Positions 26,259 to 35,107 of a stretch of DNA of 59,199 nucleotides are shown piece after piece (within the stretch, counting starts at the first letter, position 1; the number at the start of each line of letters is the position of its first letter). The notes beneath the pieces are model-generated. The model was not told the DNA's origin. It made no database searches and was given only the letters and a program-made list of their open reading frames with translations. Both the position numbers and the translations under genes were made by a program. The stretch is from an uncultured Lachnospiraceae bacterium (GTDB taxonomy: Bacteria > Bacillota > Clostridia > Lachnospirales > Lachnospiraceae). The stretch spans positions 1-59,199 of the forward strand of contig CAMBKU010000004.1 of the NCBI GenBank assembly GCA_945868305.1, read 5' to 3'.

Positions 26259-26940
26259 ATTATTAATTGTAGATGATGATGCGGATATACGCGAAATGCT
26301 TGGCAGTTATTTTTTAAAGGAAAATTTTGAAGTGGATTTTGCAAGCGACGGAAAGCAGGGGCTGGATAAAATCAGAAAGCAGGAATATGATACGGTTCTT
26401 TTGGATATTATGATGCCAGAAATGGATGGCTATACCATGCTTTCTGAATTGCGCAAATTCAGTGATGTACCGGTGATACTATTGACTGCAAGAGGGGAGC
26501 AGATGGCAAAAATAAAAGGATTCACAAAAGGCTGTGATGATTATGTCATGAAACCCTTTGATTTGGCAGAGCTGTCGTTTCGCATCCGGGCAATACAAAA
26601 GCGGACAGTGAAAAAGGACTGCCCCCGTAACCATTCGGTCATTACGGTGAAAGATATCAGCATTCATACGGAAGAACATATTGTTTACAAGAAAAATGAA
26701 AAGATTACGTTAACGCCCAAAGAATATGAAATTTTATGTATTCTGGCAAGCAATAAAGGCAGAGTCTATTCTACAAAAATGTTATATGAGCTGATATGGA
26801 AGGATTCATTTATGGAAAATGACAAAAGCGTCATAGCTCATATTCGTAATTTGCGGGAGAAAATAGGGGACAATGCAAAAGAAGGTACATATATCAAAAC
26901 AATATGGGGAGTCGGGTATAAAATTGAAAAGGAAGATTAG
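26251..26940 (+). CDS. OmpR-family response regulator
   Basis: A 229-residue regulator starting at GTG 26251 with GGAGAGGG upstream, overlapping the protease gene by eight bases. The receiver has VDDDAD, Asp52 (LLDIMMPEMDGY) and KPFD; the winged helix has LTPKEYEILCILASNKGRVY, VIAHIRNLREKIGD and WGVGYKIE. It is the second gene of a three-gene overlapping operon and probably binds the tandem CTTTATC repeats upstream. Confidence 0.95.
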   Translation: MNKLLIVDDDADIREMLGSYFLKENFEVDFASDGKQGLDKIRKQEYDTVLLDIMMPEMDGYTMLSELRKFSDVPVILLTARGEQMAKIKGFTKGCDDYVMKPFDLAELSFRIRAIQKRTVKKDCPRNHSVITVKDISIHTEEHIVYKKNEKITLTPKEYEILCILASNKGRVYSTKMLYELIWKDSFMENDKSVIAHIRNLREKIGDNAKEGTYIKTIWGVGYKIEKED

Positions 26941-28282
26941 CTTTCGGTTCGAATTAATTTTATTTATGCTGATATCGCTTTTCATATCATTTGCGTTGGC
27001 ATTTTTGATTCGGAATAATATCGGTTACGTTGGAAAAACAAATGAAGAAAAACGGATTCACAAAATATATGAGGAATGTATCGGGAAACTGGAAGAAGAT
27101 CTGATGTATGTTACGCTGGAGAATAGAGCTGACAGAGAAAAGATTCTATCTCAGTACCGTTATCTGGTCGGATATGAATTTTATCTGGTGGATGCGCAGG
27201 GAAATGTTGTAGATGCGACCATAGATAATGTGCAAAAAATAGACAACGCAGATATTTATGATGGAATGAAACACTACTCGGTTTCGCGTCAGGATAAAAA
27301 TGTGTTTCAAATTCAGGGATGCGACTATCTGAAAGATGGAATCTATCTGTTTTATAATTATTTGAAATATGATGAAAATGATACGGGAATGGTCTTTGGT
27401 GCATTGGCAGGATCAATCCTTATCTTTTTTTTGCTTATCTGGGGAAGGATATCTTATATTTCAAAGATAAGAGCAGCAGTGTCCGGAATTACGGCAGGAG
27501 AGCAGGGCTGCAGGGTTTCCTGCCGATATAGCAATGAATTAGGGGCTTTGGCGGAAGATGTTAACAAAATGGCGGAGACACTGGAAGAAGAAGAACAAAA
27601 AAAGAACGAGTTTCTCACTAACATTTCACATGATATCAGGACACCGCTTACCACGATTTTAGGATATCTGGAAATGATTAAAGAGGAAAAATACGATTCC
27701 AAAGAAGAAATGCAGGAATATTTGAACATTATGCAAAGAAAAGGGAATTTTCTGGCATCCATGCTGGAGGATTTTTTTCAATATTCCAAGCTGCAGTCAG
27801 AAGATATAAAAATAGAATACATTGATTTTGAATTAAATGAGCTGCTGCGGCAGTTTTATGAAGATGAATTGGAGGAATTTGCCGAAAATTCATTAGAGTT
27901 AAAAATCGAACTGTGCGAAGAAAGTACCCTGTGCAGTGGAGATACGGATTTGCTGGCGCGTGTGGTAAACAATTTGTTGATGAATGCCCTGAAATATGCA
28001 AAAGAAAACACGCAGGTGACAATAAAAAGTTTTATAGAAGAAAAGGATCAGGGGCGTTATGTCTGTTTTTGGGTAAGAAATATTCCAGGGAAACAAATTT
28101 CGGAAGAACAGGTAAAACTTTTGTTTGAACGCCTGTATAAATGTGATGCAGCGCGGAGCGAAGGGGGTAGTGGATTAGGGTTATCTATTGTACAAAGTAT
28201 TGTGAAACTTCATCATGGATTTGTGGAGGCATATCTGGATGGAAAAGAGCTTGTTATCGCTGTTTTTTTACGTGGAAAATAA
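26924..28282 (+). CDS. Sensor histidine kinase
   Basis: A 452-residue class I kinase. Start TTG 26924 gives a typical N-terminus (MKRKISFRFELILFMLI) and a 17-base overlap with the regulator gene; the frame itself is open from 26873. Two membrane helices (about residues 8-29 and 155-178) enclose an extracellular domain of about 125 residues, followed by a HAMP-like segment, HisKA (ISHDIRTPLTTILGYLEM, His236) and a HATPase (NNLLMNALKYA, GGSGLGLSIV). The segment after the N box is short and lacks a clear DxGxG (VRNIPGKQIS), a common variation in such kinases. Partner of the preceding regulator. Confidence 0.9.
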   Translation: MKRKISFRFELILFMLISLFISFALAFLIRNNIGYVGKTNEEKRIHKIYEECIGKLEEDLMYVTLENRADREKILSQYRYLVGYEFYLVDAQGNVVDATIDNVQKIDNADIYDGMKHYSVSRQDKNVFQIQGCDYLKDGIYLFYNYLKYDENDTGMVFGALAGSILIFFLLIWGRISYISKIRAAVSGITAGEQGCRVSCRYSNELGALAEDVNKMAETLEEEEQKKNEFLTNISHDIRTPLTTILGYLEMIKEEKYDSKEEMQEYLNIMQRKGNFLASMLEDFFQYSKLQSEDIKIEYIDFELNELLRQFYEDELEEFAENSLELKIELCEESTLCSGDTDLLARVVNNLLMNALKYAKENTQVTIKSFIEEKDQGRYVCFWVRNIPGKQISEEQVKLLFERLYKCDAARSEGGSGLGLSIVQSIVKLHHGFVEAYLDGKELVIAVFLRGK

Positions 28283-28297
28283 GCCTTTTTTAGCTTG

Positions 28298-28326
28298 TTG
28301 ACAAGTATAATAGGGAGTGCTAGTAT
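28298..28326 (+). promoter_or_regulatory. Sigma-A promoter of the chemoreceptor gene
   Basis: TTGACA (28298-28303) is perfect, followed by a 17-base spacer and TAGTAT (28321-28326), about 50 bases before the start codon. No sigma-28-like box is seen here. Confidence 0.5.
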
Positions 28327-28374
28327 GGAGGTAGAATTTGACAAATTTTGACACGGTAAGGAGGAGGAGAAACA

Positions 28375-30078
28375 ATGAAACTTAGGGCAAAAATAGTTTT
28401 ATTAGCTTTATTACCTGCTTTTTTTGTCAGCATTTCCCAGTACATGTCTTCGATGTATCAGTTGGATAAGGGGACTACAAACGAAGCATACGAAGGGATG
28501 CAGGCAACCGCAGTGATGGCAGGTGCTTTACTGGATTCTCTTGGAGACGGAGAGTATGAGGTAAAAGACGGTGAATTGTATAAGGGGGATGTCAATTTAT
28601 CGCAGGACGCAGATTTCCTTGATACTTTGAAGCAAAAATCCGGCTATGATGCCACATTATTCTATGGGGACACACGTTATCTTACTACACTTACGGATGA
28701 AAACGGAAAGCGACAGCTTGACACGAAGGCTTCGGGTACCGTAGTGGATGAAGTGTTGACAAAGGGAAACGAGTATAAAAGTAATAATGCCGATGTGTTG
28801 GGAGTACGATACGTTTGTTATTATATTCCGATATATCAGACGGGTACAGCGGATATTGCAGGAATGCTTTTTGTGGGGAAAAGCTATGATGAGGTGCATT
28901 CCATTGTGCACGATACAAAAAAAGATACCGGATTATTTACATTGGTCACCACAATTGTTATTACCATTATTGTATATGCGATTGCATATCAGCTTGTAAA
29001 GAATATTTCAAAGGGAATTTCTTACGTAACACGGATAGAAGAAGGACATCTTGGATTTGATATGGAAGAAAAACTCCTGACCAGAAAAGATGTTATCGGC
29101 GATTTGTGCCGAAGCATTAAGGGGCTGGAAGAAAGATTGCATATCATTATAGACGGTGTACAAAAACAGTGTGATGTCCTTAATGAGACAACCGACTATT
29201 CCTATAAACAGACTGAGGAAGCGATATCCTCTGTCATGCAGATCGATAAAACCATTCAGGACATTGCTGACACATCCACTGCGCAGGCACAAAACGCTGT
29301 ATCTGCGGGTGAAAGTGTATCTGAAATGGGAGATATGATTGAGAGAACCGATGAGCAGGTGGATGCTCTGACAGATACTACCCACACGATGTCAGATGCC
29401 TCCAATCAGGCAAAAGAAATCTTAAATGAGCTGAATGAGAATATGAGGAAAGTGCGGGAAGCAGTACGGACGGTTTCTGATCAGACTTCACAGACACATG
29501 TTTCTGTACAGGAAGTCGGCAAGATGACAGAGGTCATTACAGATATTGCCACCCAGACTACGCTGTTGTCCTTGAATGCCAGCATTGAAGCTGCCAGAGC
29601 CGGAGAGCAGGGAAAGGGTTTTGCTGTTGTTGCCTCTGAGATTCAGCAGCTTGCAGAGCAGAGTAATAAAGCTGCGAGCGAAATTCAGGAGACGCTTCAT
29701 AAATTGTGGGAGGATTCGGATTCTTCCGTTGCAACTATGAATGAAGTGGAAAAGATTATTCAGGAACAGGATGAGAAGATTGCCAATACCAATGCAATTT
29801 TCCAAAATGTTGAGGATAATATTGAGAATTCGATTAGCGGAATCAAAGAGATTAAGACCAAAACGCATGCATTAGACGAAACACGCGAAAAAACCGTACA
29901 GGTTGTACAGGATGTCGCATCTTCTGCGCAGGAGAATGCAGCAAGTACAGAAGAAACCTCCGCATTTACAAGTCAGGTAACTGAGAAGGTATCCGGAATT
30001 GAGAAAGCCATGAATAATATTCAGAATGTAATAGTGGAACTTGAAAAGAGTATTCAGGTATTTTCGTTAAAGGATTAA
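28375..30078 (+). CDS. Methyl-accepting chemotaxis protein with extracellular Cache domain
   Basis: A 567-residue chemoreceptor organised like the one at 14283: membrane helix (about residues 6-24), single Cache-type domain ([50 protein letters not shown]), second helix (about 183-205), a HAMP-like region and the signalling domain with tip [21 protein letters not shown]. Start ATG 28375 has AAGGAGGAG upstream. It has its own promoter and a strong terminator, so it is monocistronic. Confidence 0.93.
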   Translation: MKLRAKIVLLALLPAFFVSISQYMSSMYQLDKGTTNEAYEGMQATAVMAGALLDSLGDGEYEVKDGELYKGDVNLSQDADFLDTLKQKSGYDATLFYGDTRYLTTLTDENGKRQLDTKASGTVVDEVLTKGNEYKSNNADVLGVRYVCYYIPIYQTGTADIAGMLFVGKSYDEVHSIVHDTKKDTGLFTLVTTIVITIIVYAIAYQLVKNISKGISYVTRIEEGHLGFDMEEKLLTRKDVIGDLCRSIKGLEERLHIIIDGVQKQCDVLNETTDYSYKQTEEAISSVMQIDKTIQDIADTSTAQAQNAVSAGESVSEMGDMIERTDEQVDALTDTTHTMSDASNQAKEILNELNENMRKVREAVRTVSDQTSQTHVSVQEVGKMTEVITDIATQTTLLSLNASIEAARAGEQGKGFAVVASEIQQLAEQSNKAASEIQETLHKLWEDSDSSVATMNEVEKIIQEQDEKIANTNAIFQNVEDNIENSISGIKEIKTKTHALDETREKTVQVVQDVASSAQENAASTEETSAFTSQVTEKVSGIEKAMNNIQNVIVELEKSIQVFSLKD

Positions 30079-30098
30079 TAGGCTAAATTGAAAATAGG

Positions 30099-30140
30099 GG
30101 CTGCCGCACAAATTGCTTTGTGCGGCGGCCTTTCGTTTGT
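30099..30140 (+). terminator. Rho-independent terminator of the chemoreceptor gene
   Basis: A 13-14-pair G/C-rich stem (left arm 30099-30112, right arm 30117-30130, including one G-U pair) with a four-base loop, followed by TTTCGTTTGT. Confidence 0.9.
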
Positions 30141-30168
30141 ATGAAAGAAAATATCCCAAAGAAAATTC

Positions 30169-30197
30169 TTGCATAAAGATACAAAATTTGCTATTCT
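30169..30197 (+). promoter_or_regulatory. Sigma-A-like promoter of the lipoprotein gene
   Basis: TTGCAT (30169-30174), a 17-base spacer and TATTCT (30192-30197), 50 bases before the lipoprotein start. Confidence 0.45.
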
Positions 30198-30246
30198 ATT
30201 ATTTGACTGCTCAAAAGTCAAAGAAAAACCTATGGAGGAGAGAGAA

Positions 30247-30885
30247 ATGAAGAAAATGAAAAAAGTACTTGTTACTTGTCTGGCAGGCATTATGCTTATG
30301 GCAACAGTAGCCGGATGTGGAAAATTTGATGCAGAGGGATATGTGACTGCATGCCTGGATCTTTTAACAAAGGGAGAGACAGAACAGTACATGAAGCTGA
30401 CCGAACGTACCCAGGAAGAAGCAGAGCAGGATTATGAAGACAACATTGATGCTATGATGGAAGGTATGGGAGAGGTTGGACTTTCCGAAGAACTGGAAAA
30501 CAATTACAGAACATTATATCAGGACATTTATAAGAAAGCTAAATATACAGTAACCGGTTCTGAAAAAATGAAGGATGAGGATGGTTACACCGTTACCGTT
30601 GAAGTGGAACAGATCACAGGTTTGTTCGATGGACTGGAAGAAGAAGTAACGAACCGTACAATGGAACAGATGGCTGATTTGAGCCCGGATACCACAGAAG
30701 AAGAATTAAATGAGCTGGTATTCCAGATTATGTACGATGTATTAAGCGAGAGAATGGATACAATTACCTATAACGATCCGGAAACCGTTACGGTTGAAGT
30801 AATCGGTGAAGATGGCGTATATTCCATCACAGATGAAGGATATACAGCACTGGATGAGGCATTGATCAACACAGCAGGAATGTAA
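30247..30885 (+). CDS. DUF5105-like lipoprotein
   Basis: A 212-residue exported lipoprotein (lipobox TVAGC, Cys24). The mature part opens GKFDAEGYVTACLDLLTKGE, which fits the DUF5105 family of Firmicutes lipoproteins, and is acidic and helical, with a C-terminal NDPETVTVEVIGEDGVYSIT strand region. Its function is unknown. Start ATG 30247 is chosen for GGAGGAG just upstream; an in-frame ATG at 30169 would put the signal peptide internally. It is flanked by its own promoter and a strong terminator. Confidence 0.8.
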   Translation: MKKMKKVLVTCLAGIMLMATVAGCGKFDAEGYVTACLDLLTKGETEQYMKLTERTQEEAEQDYEDNIDAMMEGMGEVGLSEELENNYRTLYQDIYKKAKYTVTGSEKMKDEDGYTVTVEVEQITGLFDGLEEEVTNRTMEQMADLSPDTTEEELNELVFQIMYDVLSERMDTITYNDPETVTVEVIGEDGVYSITDEGYTALDEALINTAGM

Positions 30886-30908
30886 GATTCTTTGTTTAAA
30901 GTAAAAAG

Positions 30909-30945
30909 CCCGTGTGAATTTTGGTTCACACGGGTTTTGTTTTAC
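30909..30945. terminator. Bidirectional rho-independent terminator
   Basis: CCCGTGTGAA (30909-30918) pairs perfectly with TTCACACGGG (30925-30934) across a six-base loop. TTTTGTTTT follows on the plus strand and CTTTTTAC on the minus strand, so it can end both the lipoprotein and hemolysin III transcripts. Confidence 0.9.
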
Positions 30946-30952
30946 AGAATTC

Positions 30953-31675
30953 TTATGCAAGTACATATCCGTACATTACAATGTAGTGGCACAGGCTTCC
31001 TGCCATTACGAACAAGTGGAAAATTTCGTGATTTCCGAAGTTTTCCGGCAGCCGTTTGAAAATCGGGAGTTTTAAAGCATAAATCACCCCGCCTGCTGTG
31101 TAGATGAGTCCTCCGGCGAGAAGCCATCCGAATGCTGCCGGGGTCAGGCTGTGATAAATAGAGCCAAGAGCCAGCACACAGGTCCAGCCCATGCCGATAT
31201 ATAAAATAGAAGAAACCCATTTCGGACAGAAAACAAAAAATGCTTTAATCAGGATTCCGGCAAGAGCGAGTCCCCAGACAATGGCAAGTAGCGGAAGGCC
31301 GATTTCCTGCGGAAGCACCAGAAGACAGATTGGGGTGTAACTTCCGGCAATAAAAACGGAAATCATCATATGATCCATTTTCTTTAAAACTGTATTAATC
31401 CGTCTATTTATATCAAAAGTATGAAAGGCGGTGCTGGCTGCATAGAGTAAGATCATGCACGAAATAAAAATGAATATGCTGATAAAGTAGCGTGAATCTG
31501 GGCGCTGTGCTGCTTTTTGCAAAAGAGGAAAAGCTCCCAAAATACTAAATAACATAGCGATGAAATGTGTGAGAGCGCTTCCGGGTTCGCGAACAACCGG
31601 TACAGATATTTTGCAGGAAAGTTCGGGCATCGGATAGGCGGACATGACAGCCTGTTTTTTTGTATTTGTCATCAT
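30953..31675 (-). CDS. Hemolysin III (TrhA/PAQR) family membrane protein
   Basis: A 240-residue protein with about seven membrane helices. It matches the hemolysin III/PAQR family: GSALTHFIAMLFSILGAFPLL near the start, STAFHTF with the conserved His, KKMDHMMISVFIAGSYTPIC in the middle and FGNHEIFHLFVMAGSLCHYI near the end. These His and Asp residues form the family's predicted metal-hydrolase site. Family members affect membrane lipid homeostasis. Start ATG 31675 is chosen for AAGGAGG at good spacing; the longer frame from 31750 has none. Monocistronic, ending at the shared terminator. Confidence 0.9.
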   Translation of the reverse strand: MMTNTKKQAVMSAYPMPELSCKISVPVVREPGSALTHFIAMLFSILGAFPLLQKAAQRPDSRYFISIFIFISCMILLYAASTAFHTFDINRRINTVLKKMDHMMISVFIAGSYTPICLLVLPQEIGLPLLAIVWGLALAGILIKAFFVFCPKWVSSILYIGMGWTCVLALGSIYHSLTPAAFGWLLAGGLIYTAGGVIYALKLPIFKRLPENFGNHEIFHLFVMAGSLCHYIVMYGYVLA

Positions 31676-31829
31676 AAAATACCTCCTTTTGTGAAAAATG
31701 TAACTCCAAATAAAAATAACACAAAAACAAAACGTAGTAATTAAAACCATATTCAGTATATATAGATACTACATCTTTTATACTTGAAAATCAAGTAAAA
31801 AATATGTGAAATAACTTCAGGTATTTTCA

Positions 31830-31858
31830 TTGAAATTTCGACAGGAATCGACTATACT
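31830..31858 (+). promoter_or_regulatory. Sigma-A-like promoter of the GGDEF gene
   Basis: TTGAAA (31830-31835), a 17-base spacer and TATACT (31853-31858), 48 bases before the start codon at 31906. Confidence 0.5.
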
Positions 31859-31905
31859 TTAAATGTTTGAATAAGGCATAGAAATTACTTTGGGTGTGAC
31901 AAAAT

Positions 31906-33612
31906 ATGGGTAAAAGTATGAGTAGAGTTTTGAAGGGGAAAAAACAGATTTGGCTCACATTGATCGTGGTTGTACTTGCTTTTGCTATGGCGTTGGTGAT
32001 TATACTCTCCACTTGTAGAGAGTATGAGACAATACCTTTGCAGGAACACTGGGGAGTGACATTTGACAGTACAGAGGGAACTGATTTTACGGACATCTCA
32101 TTGGAAGATATACTGTTTTCAAAAGCAGAAGTGAAAGATACGATATATTTGCGTACCGTATTACCAAAAAATACATTGGTACAGCCACAACTGTCCTTGC
32201 ATGTATCGCACTGTGCCGTCGATGTTTATTTGGATGGGCAGTGCATTTATACGTATGGTGATGAGATATACCAAAAGGGAGGTTTGCTTGGCTGCGGATA
32301 TTTCTTTGTTCCTTTGCCAGAAAATTTTGAGGGAAAGGTGCTGTCTATAAGACTTAGAACAGTAAAAGAGAGCAAGTTCAATTATTTGGAAGAAACTTGC
32401 ATTATTTCTGCACAGGATGCTCTAAAGCGCCTTGCAACGGATAATTTCCTTTCGACTATGATATCAATATTTCTAGTCATCATGGGGATGATTGAGCTTG
32501 GCAGTATAAGTTTGCTGATTCGTGCAAAGAAACCGATTCGTACGATGATAAGTATTGCCGCATTTTCTTTTCTGATGGCATTTTGGATGAGTTGTTGTGA
32601 CAAAACGATACAGTTTTTGATTCGGGATTATGGTAAAATTGCGTTTATTGAGTATGTGACCATGTATTTTTTGCCGGTAGGAGTAATTTCTATCGTTTAT
32701 GATTTTTTTGCGCAATCACTTCACAAAAAGCTTGCCCGGGTATTTGAAGCATGGTTCCTTTTGCTGGCATGTGCGGTAGTGGTGATGCAAATACTGAATA
32801 TTTGTAATATGTCGGAATGTGCCTGGATTTTTCGAGTCAGCCTGATAGCAGCGATTGTATTGGGAGTGGCTTTTTTGGTGGCAGAACGCAATGTGTCAAG
32901 GACTTTAGAGGAAAAAGTTGAGATAAATGGTTTGATTGTTTTTCTCATTTTTGTGTTTTTGGAGACATTACGCTATTGTTTTAAGAAAAACTATAATTTT
33001 GCGACCATAGGAAACCAGAGCCTGCTTCCGATTGGTGTGCTGGTCTGGATTTGTGCAATGCTTGCCAGGTTTGTAATTGCCATGTATCGAAGCTTTGTAA
33101 GTCACATGCGTCACGAATTGCTTATGAAAATTGCTTATACGGATGCCCTGACAGCTATCAGCAATCGGACCAAATGTGAAGAAGTTCTGCAGGATTATGA
33201 CAAAAATAAGCGTCCGATTTTTCTTATCAACATGGACTTAAATGGATTTAAAGCAGTTAACGATACATACGGACATAGTGAAGGCGACCAGCTGCTTTGT
33301 GTCTTTGCAAATATTTTGCAGGAAGTTTTTGGGAATATTGCAACGGTAGGAAGAATGGGCGGCGATGAATTTATTGTTATTATGGATGCATCAATGGAAG
33401 CATGTGCTGAAGAATTTTTGCATAAGCTGACACAAAAAGTGAATGAACATAATGAGAACGAGCAACATCCGTATTTATTACAATTTGCTTATGGTTATGC
33501 AACGAATGAGGGAAATGAAGCGGCTACCCCTTGGGATGTATATAAAGAAGCAGATGAAAAAATGTATGATTGTAAGCGAAAACAGAAAATGAAAAGATTG
33601 AAAGAGGGATAA
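31906..33612 (+). CDS. Membrane diguanylate cyclase (GGDEF) with DISM-like sensor
   Basis: A 568-residue protein. A first helix (about residues 13-35), a beta-rich extracellular domain (about 40-165, with VYLDGQCIYTYGD) and about seven membrane helices (about 178-390) precede a cytoplasmic GGDEF domain. The active site is intact: GRMGGDEF (Gly485 to Phe489), with MDLNGFKAVND upstream. The allosteric RxxD site expected just before it reads GNIA, so product inhibition through that site is absent. It should make c-di-GMP in response to an outside signal. The sensor half resembles that of the hybrid kinase at 2848 ([17 protein letters not shown] motif). Start ATG 31906 has a poor ribosome site; ATG 31918 is an alternative. 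Confidence 0.92.
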   Translation: MGKSMSRVLKGKKQIWLTLIVVVLAFAMALVIILSTCREYETIPLQEHWGVTFDSTEGTDFTDISLEDILFSKAEVKDTIYLRTVLPKNTLVQPQLSLHVSHCAVDVYLDGQCIYTYGDEIYQKGGLLGCGYFFVPLPENFEGKVLSIRLRTVKESKFNYLEETCIISAQDALKRLATDNFLSTMISIFLVIMGMIELGSISLLIRAKKPIRTMISIAAFSFLMAFWMSCCDKTIQFLIRDYGKIAFIEYVTMYFLPVGVISIVYDFFAQSLHKKLARVFEAWFLLLACAVVVMQILNICNMSECAWIFRVSLIAAIVLGVAFLVAERNVSRTLEEKVEINGLIVFLIFVFLETLRYCFKKNYNFATIGNQSLLPIGVLVWICAMLARFVIAMYRSFVSHMRHELLMKIAYTDALTAISNRTKCEEVLQDYDKNKRPIFLINMDLNGFKAVNDTYGHSEGDQLLCVFANILQEVFGNIATVGRMGGDEFIVIMDASMEACAEEFLHKLTQKVNEHNENEQHPYLLQFAYGYATNEGNEAATPWDVYKEADEKMYDCKRKQKMKRLKEG

Positions 33613-33626
33613 GGAGGAAGTAAAAA

Positions 33627-34088
33627 ATGGTTATCATCACATGGATTGTTTTATTAATTGCATTTCTGGTGATTGAGTTTGTTACGGTGGGACTTGCGAC
33701 TATCTGGTTTGCAGGTGGTGCGTTGGTGGCGCTTATCTTAGCGGCACTTGGTGTCGGAATCGGCTGGCAGATTGCAGCATTTTTTGTTGTGTCTTTTGTA
33801 CTTTTATTTTTTACCAGACCAGTTGTTGTAAAATATATCAAACCGGGAAAAATAAAGACGAATTATGAAAGCGCAATCGGAAAACAGGTGCGGATTAAAG
33901 AAAAAGTAGATAACATTGCAGGCACGGGGACGGCTGACCTAGAAGGGCAGGAGTGGACGGCCCGGATGGAGGATGATGCTGTGACACTGGATGCAGGTAT
34001 GCTAGCGGAAGTTGTTGAAATCTCAGGCGTTAAGCTGATTTTGAAACCGTTGAACCGTGAAAATGGAAAAGAGGCAATGGAGCAGTAA
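33627..34088 (+). CDS. NfeD-family membrane protein
   Basis: A 153-residue protein with two or three N-terminal membrane helices (WIVLLIAFLVIEFVTVGLA, WFAGGALVALILAALGVG, IAAFFVVSFVLLFFTRP) and a C-terminal OB-fold domain (AIGKQVRIKEKVDNIAGTG, LEGQEWTARMEDD, VVEISGVKLILKPL), the short NfeD layout. NfeD usually works with an SPFH/stomatin protein encoded beside it; none is present here. AAGGAGGAAG precedes ATG 33627, 14 bases after the cyclase stop, so the two are probably co-transcribed. Confidence 0.9.
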   Translation: MVIITWIVLLIAFLVIEFVTVGLATIWFAGGALVALILAALGVGIGWQIAAFFVVSFVLLFFTRPVVVKYIKPGKIKTNYESAIGKQVRIKEKVDNIAGTGTADLEGQEWTARMEDDAVTLDAGMLAEVVEISGVKLILKPLNRENGKEAMEQ

Positions 34089-34108
34089 AAACTGCTCCTT
34101 TTTTCTTT
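34079..34108 (+). terminator. Rho-independent terminator overlapping the NfeD stop codon
   Basis: GGAGCAGT (34079-34086) pairs with ACTGCTCC (34091-34098) across AAAA, followed by TTTTTTCTTT. The stop codon lies inside the hairpin. Confidence 0.9.
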
Positions 34109-34179
34109 ATAGGTTTCGTAATTATCGATTTATATATAAAAAATTAATGAAATACAAATAGTTTATCCTGCAAGGGATG

Positions 34180-34188
34180 TGCTATAAT
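34180..34188 (+). promoter_or_regulatory. Extended -10 promoter of the patatin-symporter-dehydrogenase group
   Basis: TGCTATAAT (34180-34188) is a perfect extended -10 element 35 bases before the patatin gene. No good -35 is seen. Confidence 0.4.
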
Positions 34189-34222
34189 CATAGAAATTAC
34201 AGGTGTAGAAGGGATGGACAGC

Positions 34223-35074
34223 ATGAAGCTTGGAATAACAATGGAAGGCGGTGCCAACAGGACGATTTATTCCTGTGGCGTTACGGATGCATTTTTAGAA
34301 GAAAACATTATGCCGGATTACTTTATCGGTGTTTCAGCGGGGATTGCCTATGGCATATCCTACTTATCAAAGCAAAAGGGCAGGAATTTGAAGATTGTCC
34401 GGGAATATGTGGGAGATAAGCGATATATGGGAATGTCCCATCTGCTCAACCGCAAAGAGCGGAGTTATTTTAACATAGATTTTATTTTCAGTGAGATACC
34501 GGAAAAACTGGTTCCGTTTGATTATGAGGCATTTGCATCATTTCCGGGCGAGGTGATAGCGGTTGCTACTAACATTCATACCGGTAAAGCGGAGTATCTG
34601 GAGGTGCCTAAGGATGATCATCGGTTTACGCCTGCAGTGGCAAGCTGTGCACTTCCACTTCTGGCGCAGCCGGTAAAGGTCGGACGGCATTACTATTTAG
34701 ATGGAGGAATCGCAGATTCCATACCGTACCAAAAGGCGATAGAGGCAGGCTGCGACAAAAATATTGTCATTCTTACGAGAACCAGAGATTATCGGAAGGA
34801 AACAGACCGTACTGTGAAGCTTTCCAGTAAAATGTACCGCAGATACCCGAAGATTGCAGAAGCTATGCTTGCGCGTGCAGAAAAATACAATGCTTCTTTG
34901 GAAGAATTGGAAAAGCTGGAAAAAGAAGGAAAGGTCTTTGTCATTGCACCGGCAGATACTTATGGTGTCGGCAGGGCAGAGCGAAATCTGGATAAGCTGG
35001 AGCGGCTTTATGAAGAAGGCTACCATCAGACGAAGCTTTTGATGCCGAGATTAAAGGAATATCTGGAAGCGTAA
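34223..35074 (+). CDS. Patatin-like phospholipase
   Basis: A 283-residue soluble acyl hydrolase. The oxyanion loop MEGGANRT, the nucleophile elbow GVSAG (Ser38) and the Asp of LDGGIAD (Asp160) complete the Ser-Asp dyad. Members release fatty acids from membrane lipids. Start ATG 34223 is preferred to ATG 34214 because AGAAGGG (34207-34213) is then nine bases away rather than adjacent. It is followed at short distance by the symporter gene and may be co-transcribed with it. Confidence 0.9.
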   Translation: MKLGITMEGGANRTIYSCGVTDAFLEENIMPDYFIGVSAGIAYGISYLSKQKGRNLKIVREYVGDKRYMGMSHLLNRKERSYFNIDFIFSEIPEKLVPFDYEAFASFPGEVIAVATNIHTGKAEYLEVPKDDHRFTPAVASCALPLLAQPVKVGRHYYLDGGIADSIPYQKAIEAGCDKNIVILTRTRDYRKETDRTVKLSSKMYRRYPKIAEAMLARAEKYNASLEELEKLEKEGKVFVIAPADTYGVGRAERNLDKLERLYEEGYHQTKLLMPRLKEYLEA

Positions 35075-35107
35075 AAAGGATGCCGCCTGCGGCGATAGGA
35101 ATAGGTT

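Noticed and set aside
31676..31905. c-di-GMP riboswitch before the GGDEF gene
   Set aside because: Looked for because of the gene's function; the conserved GEMM elements are not visible here or before the other c-di-GMP genes.
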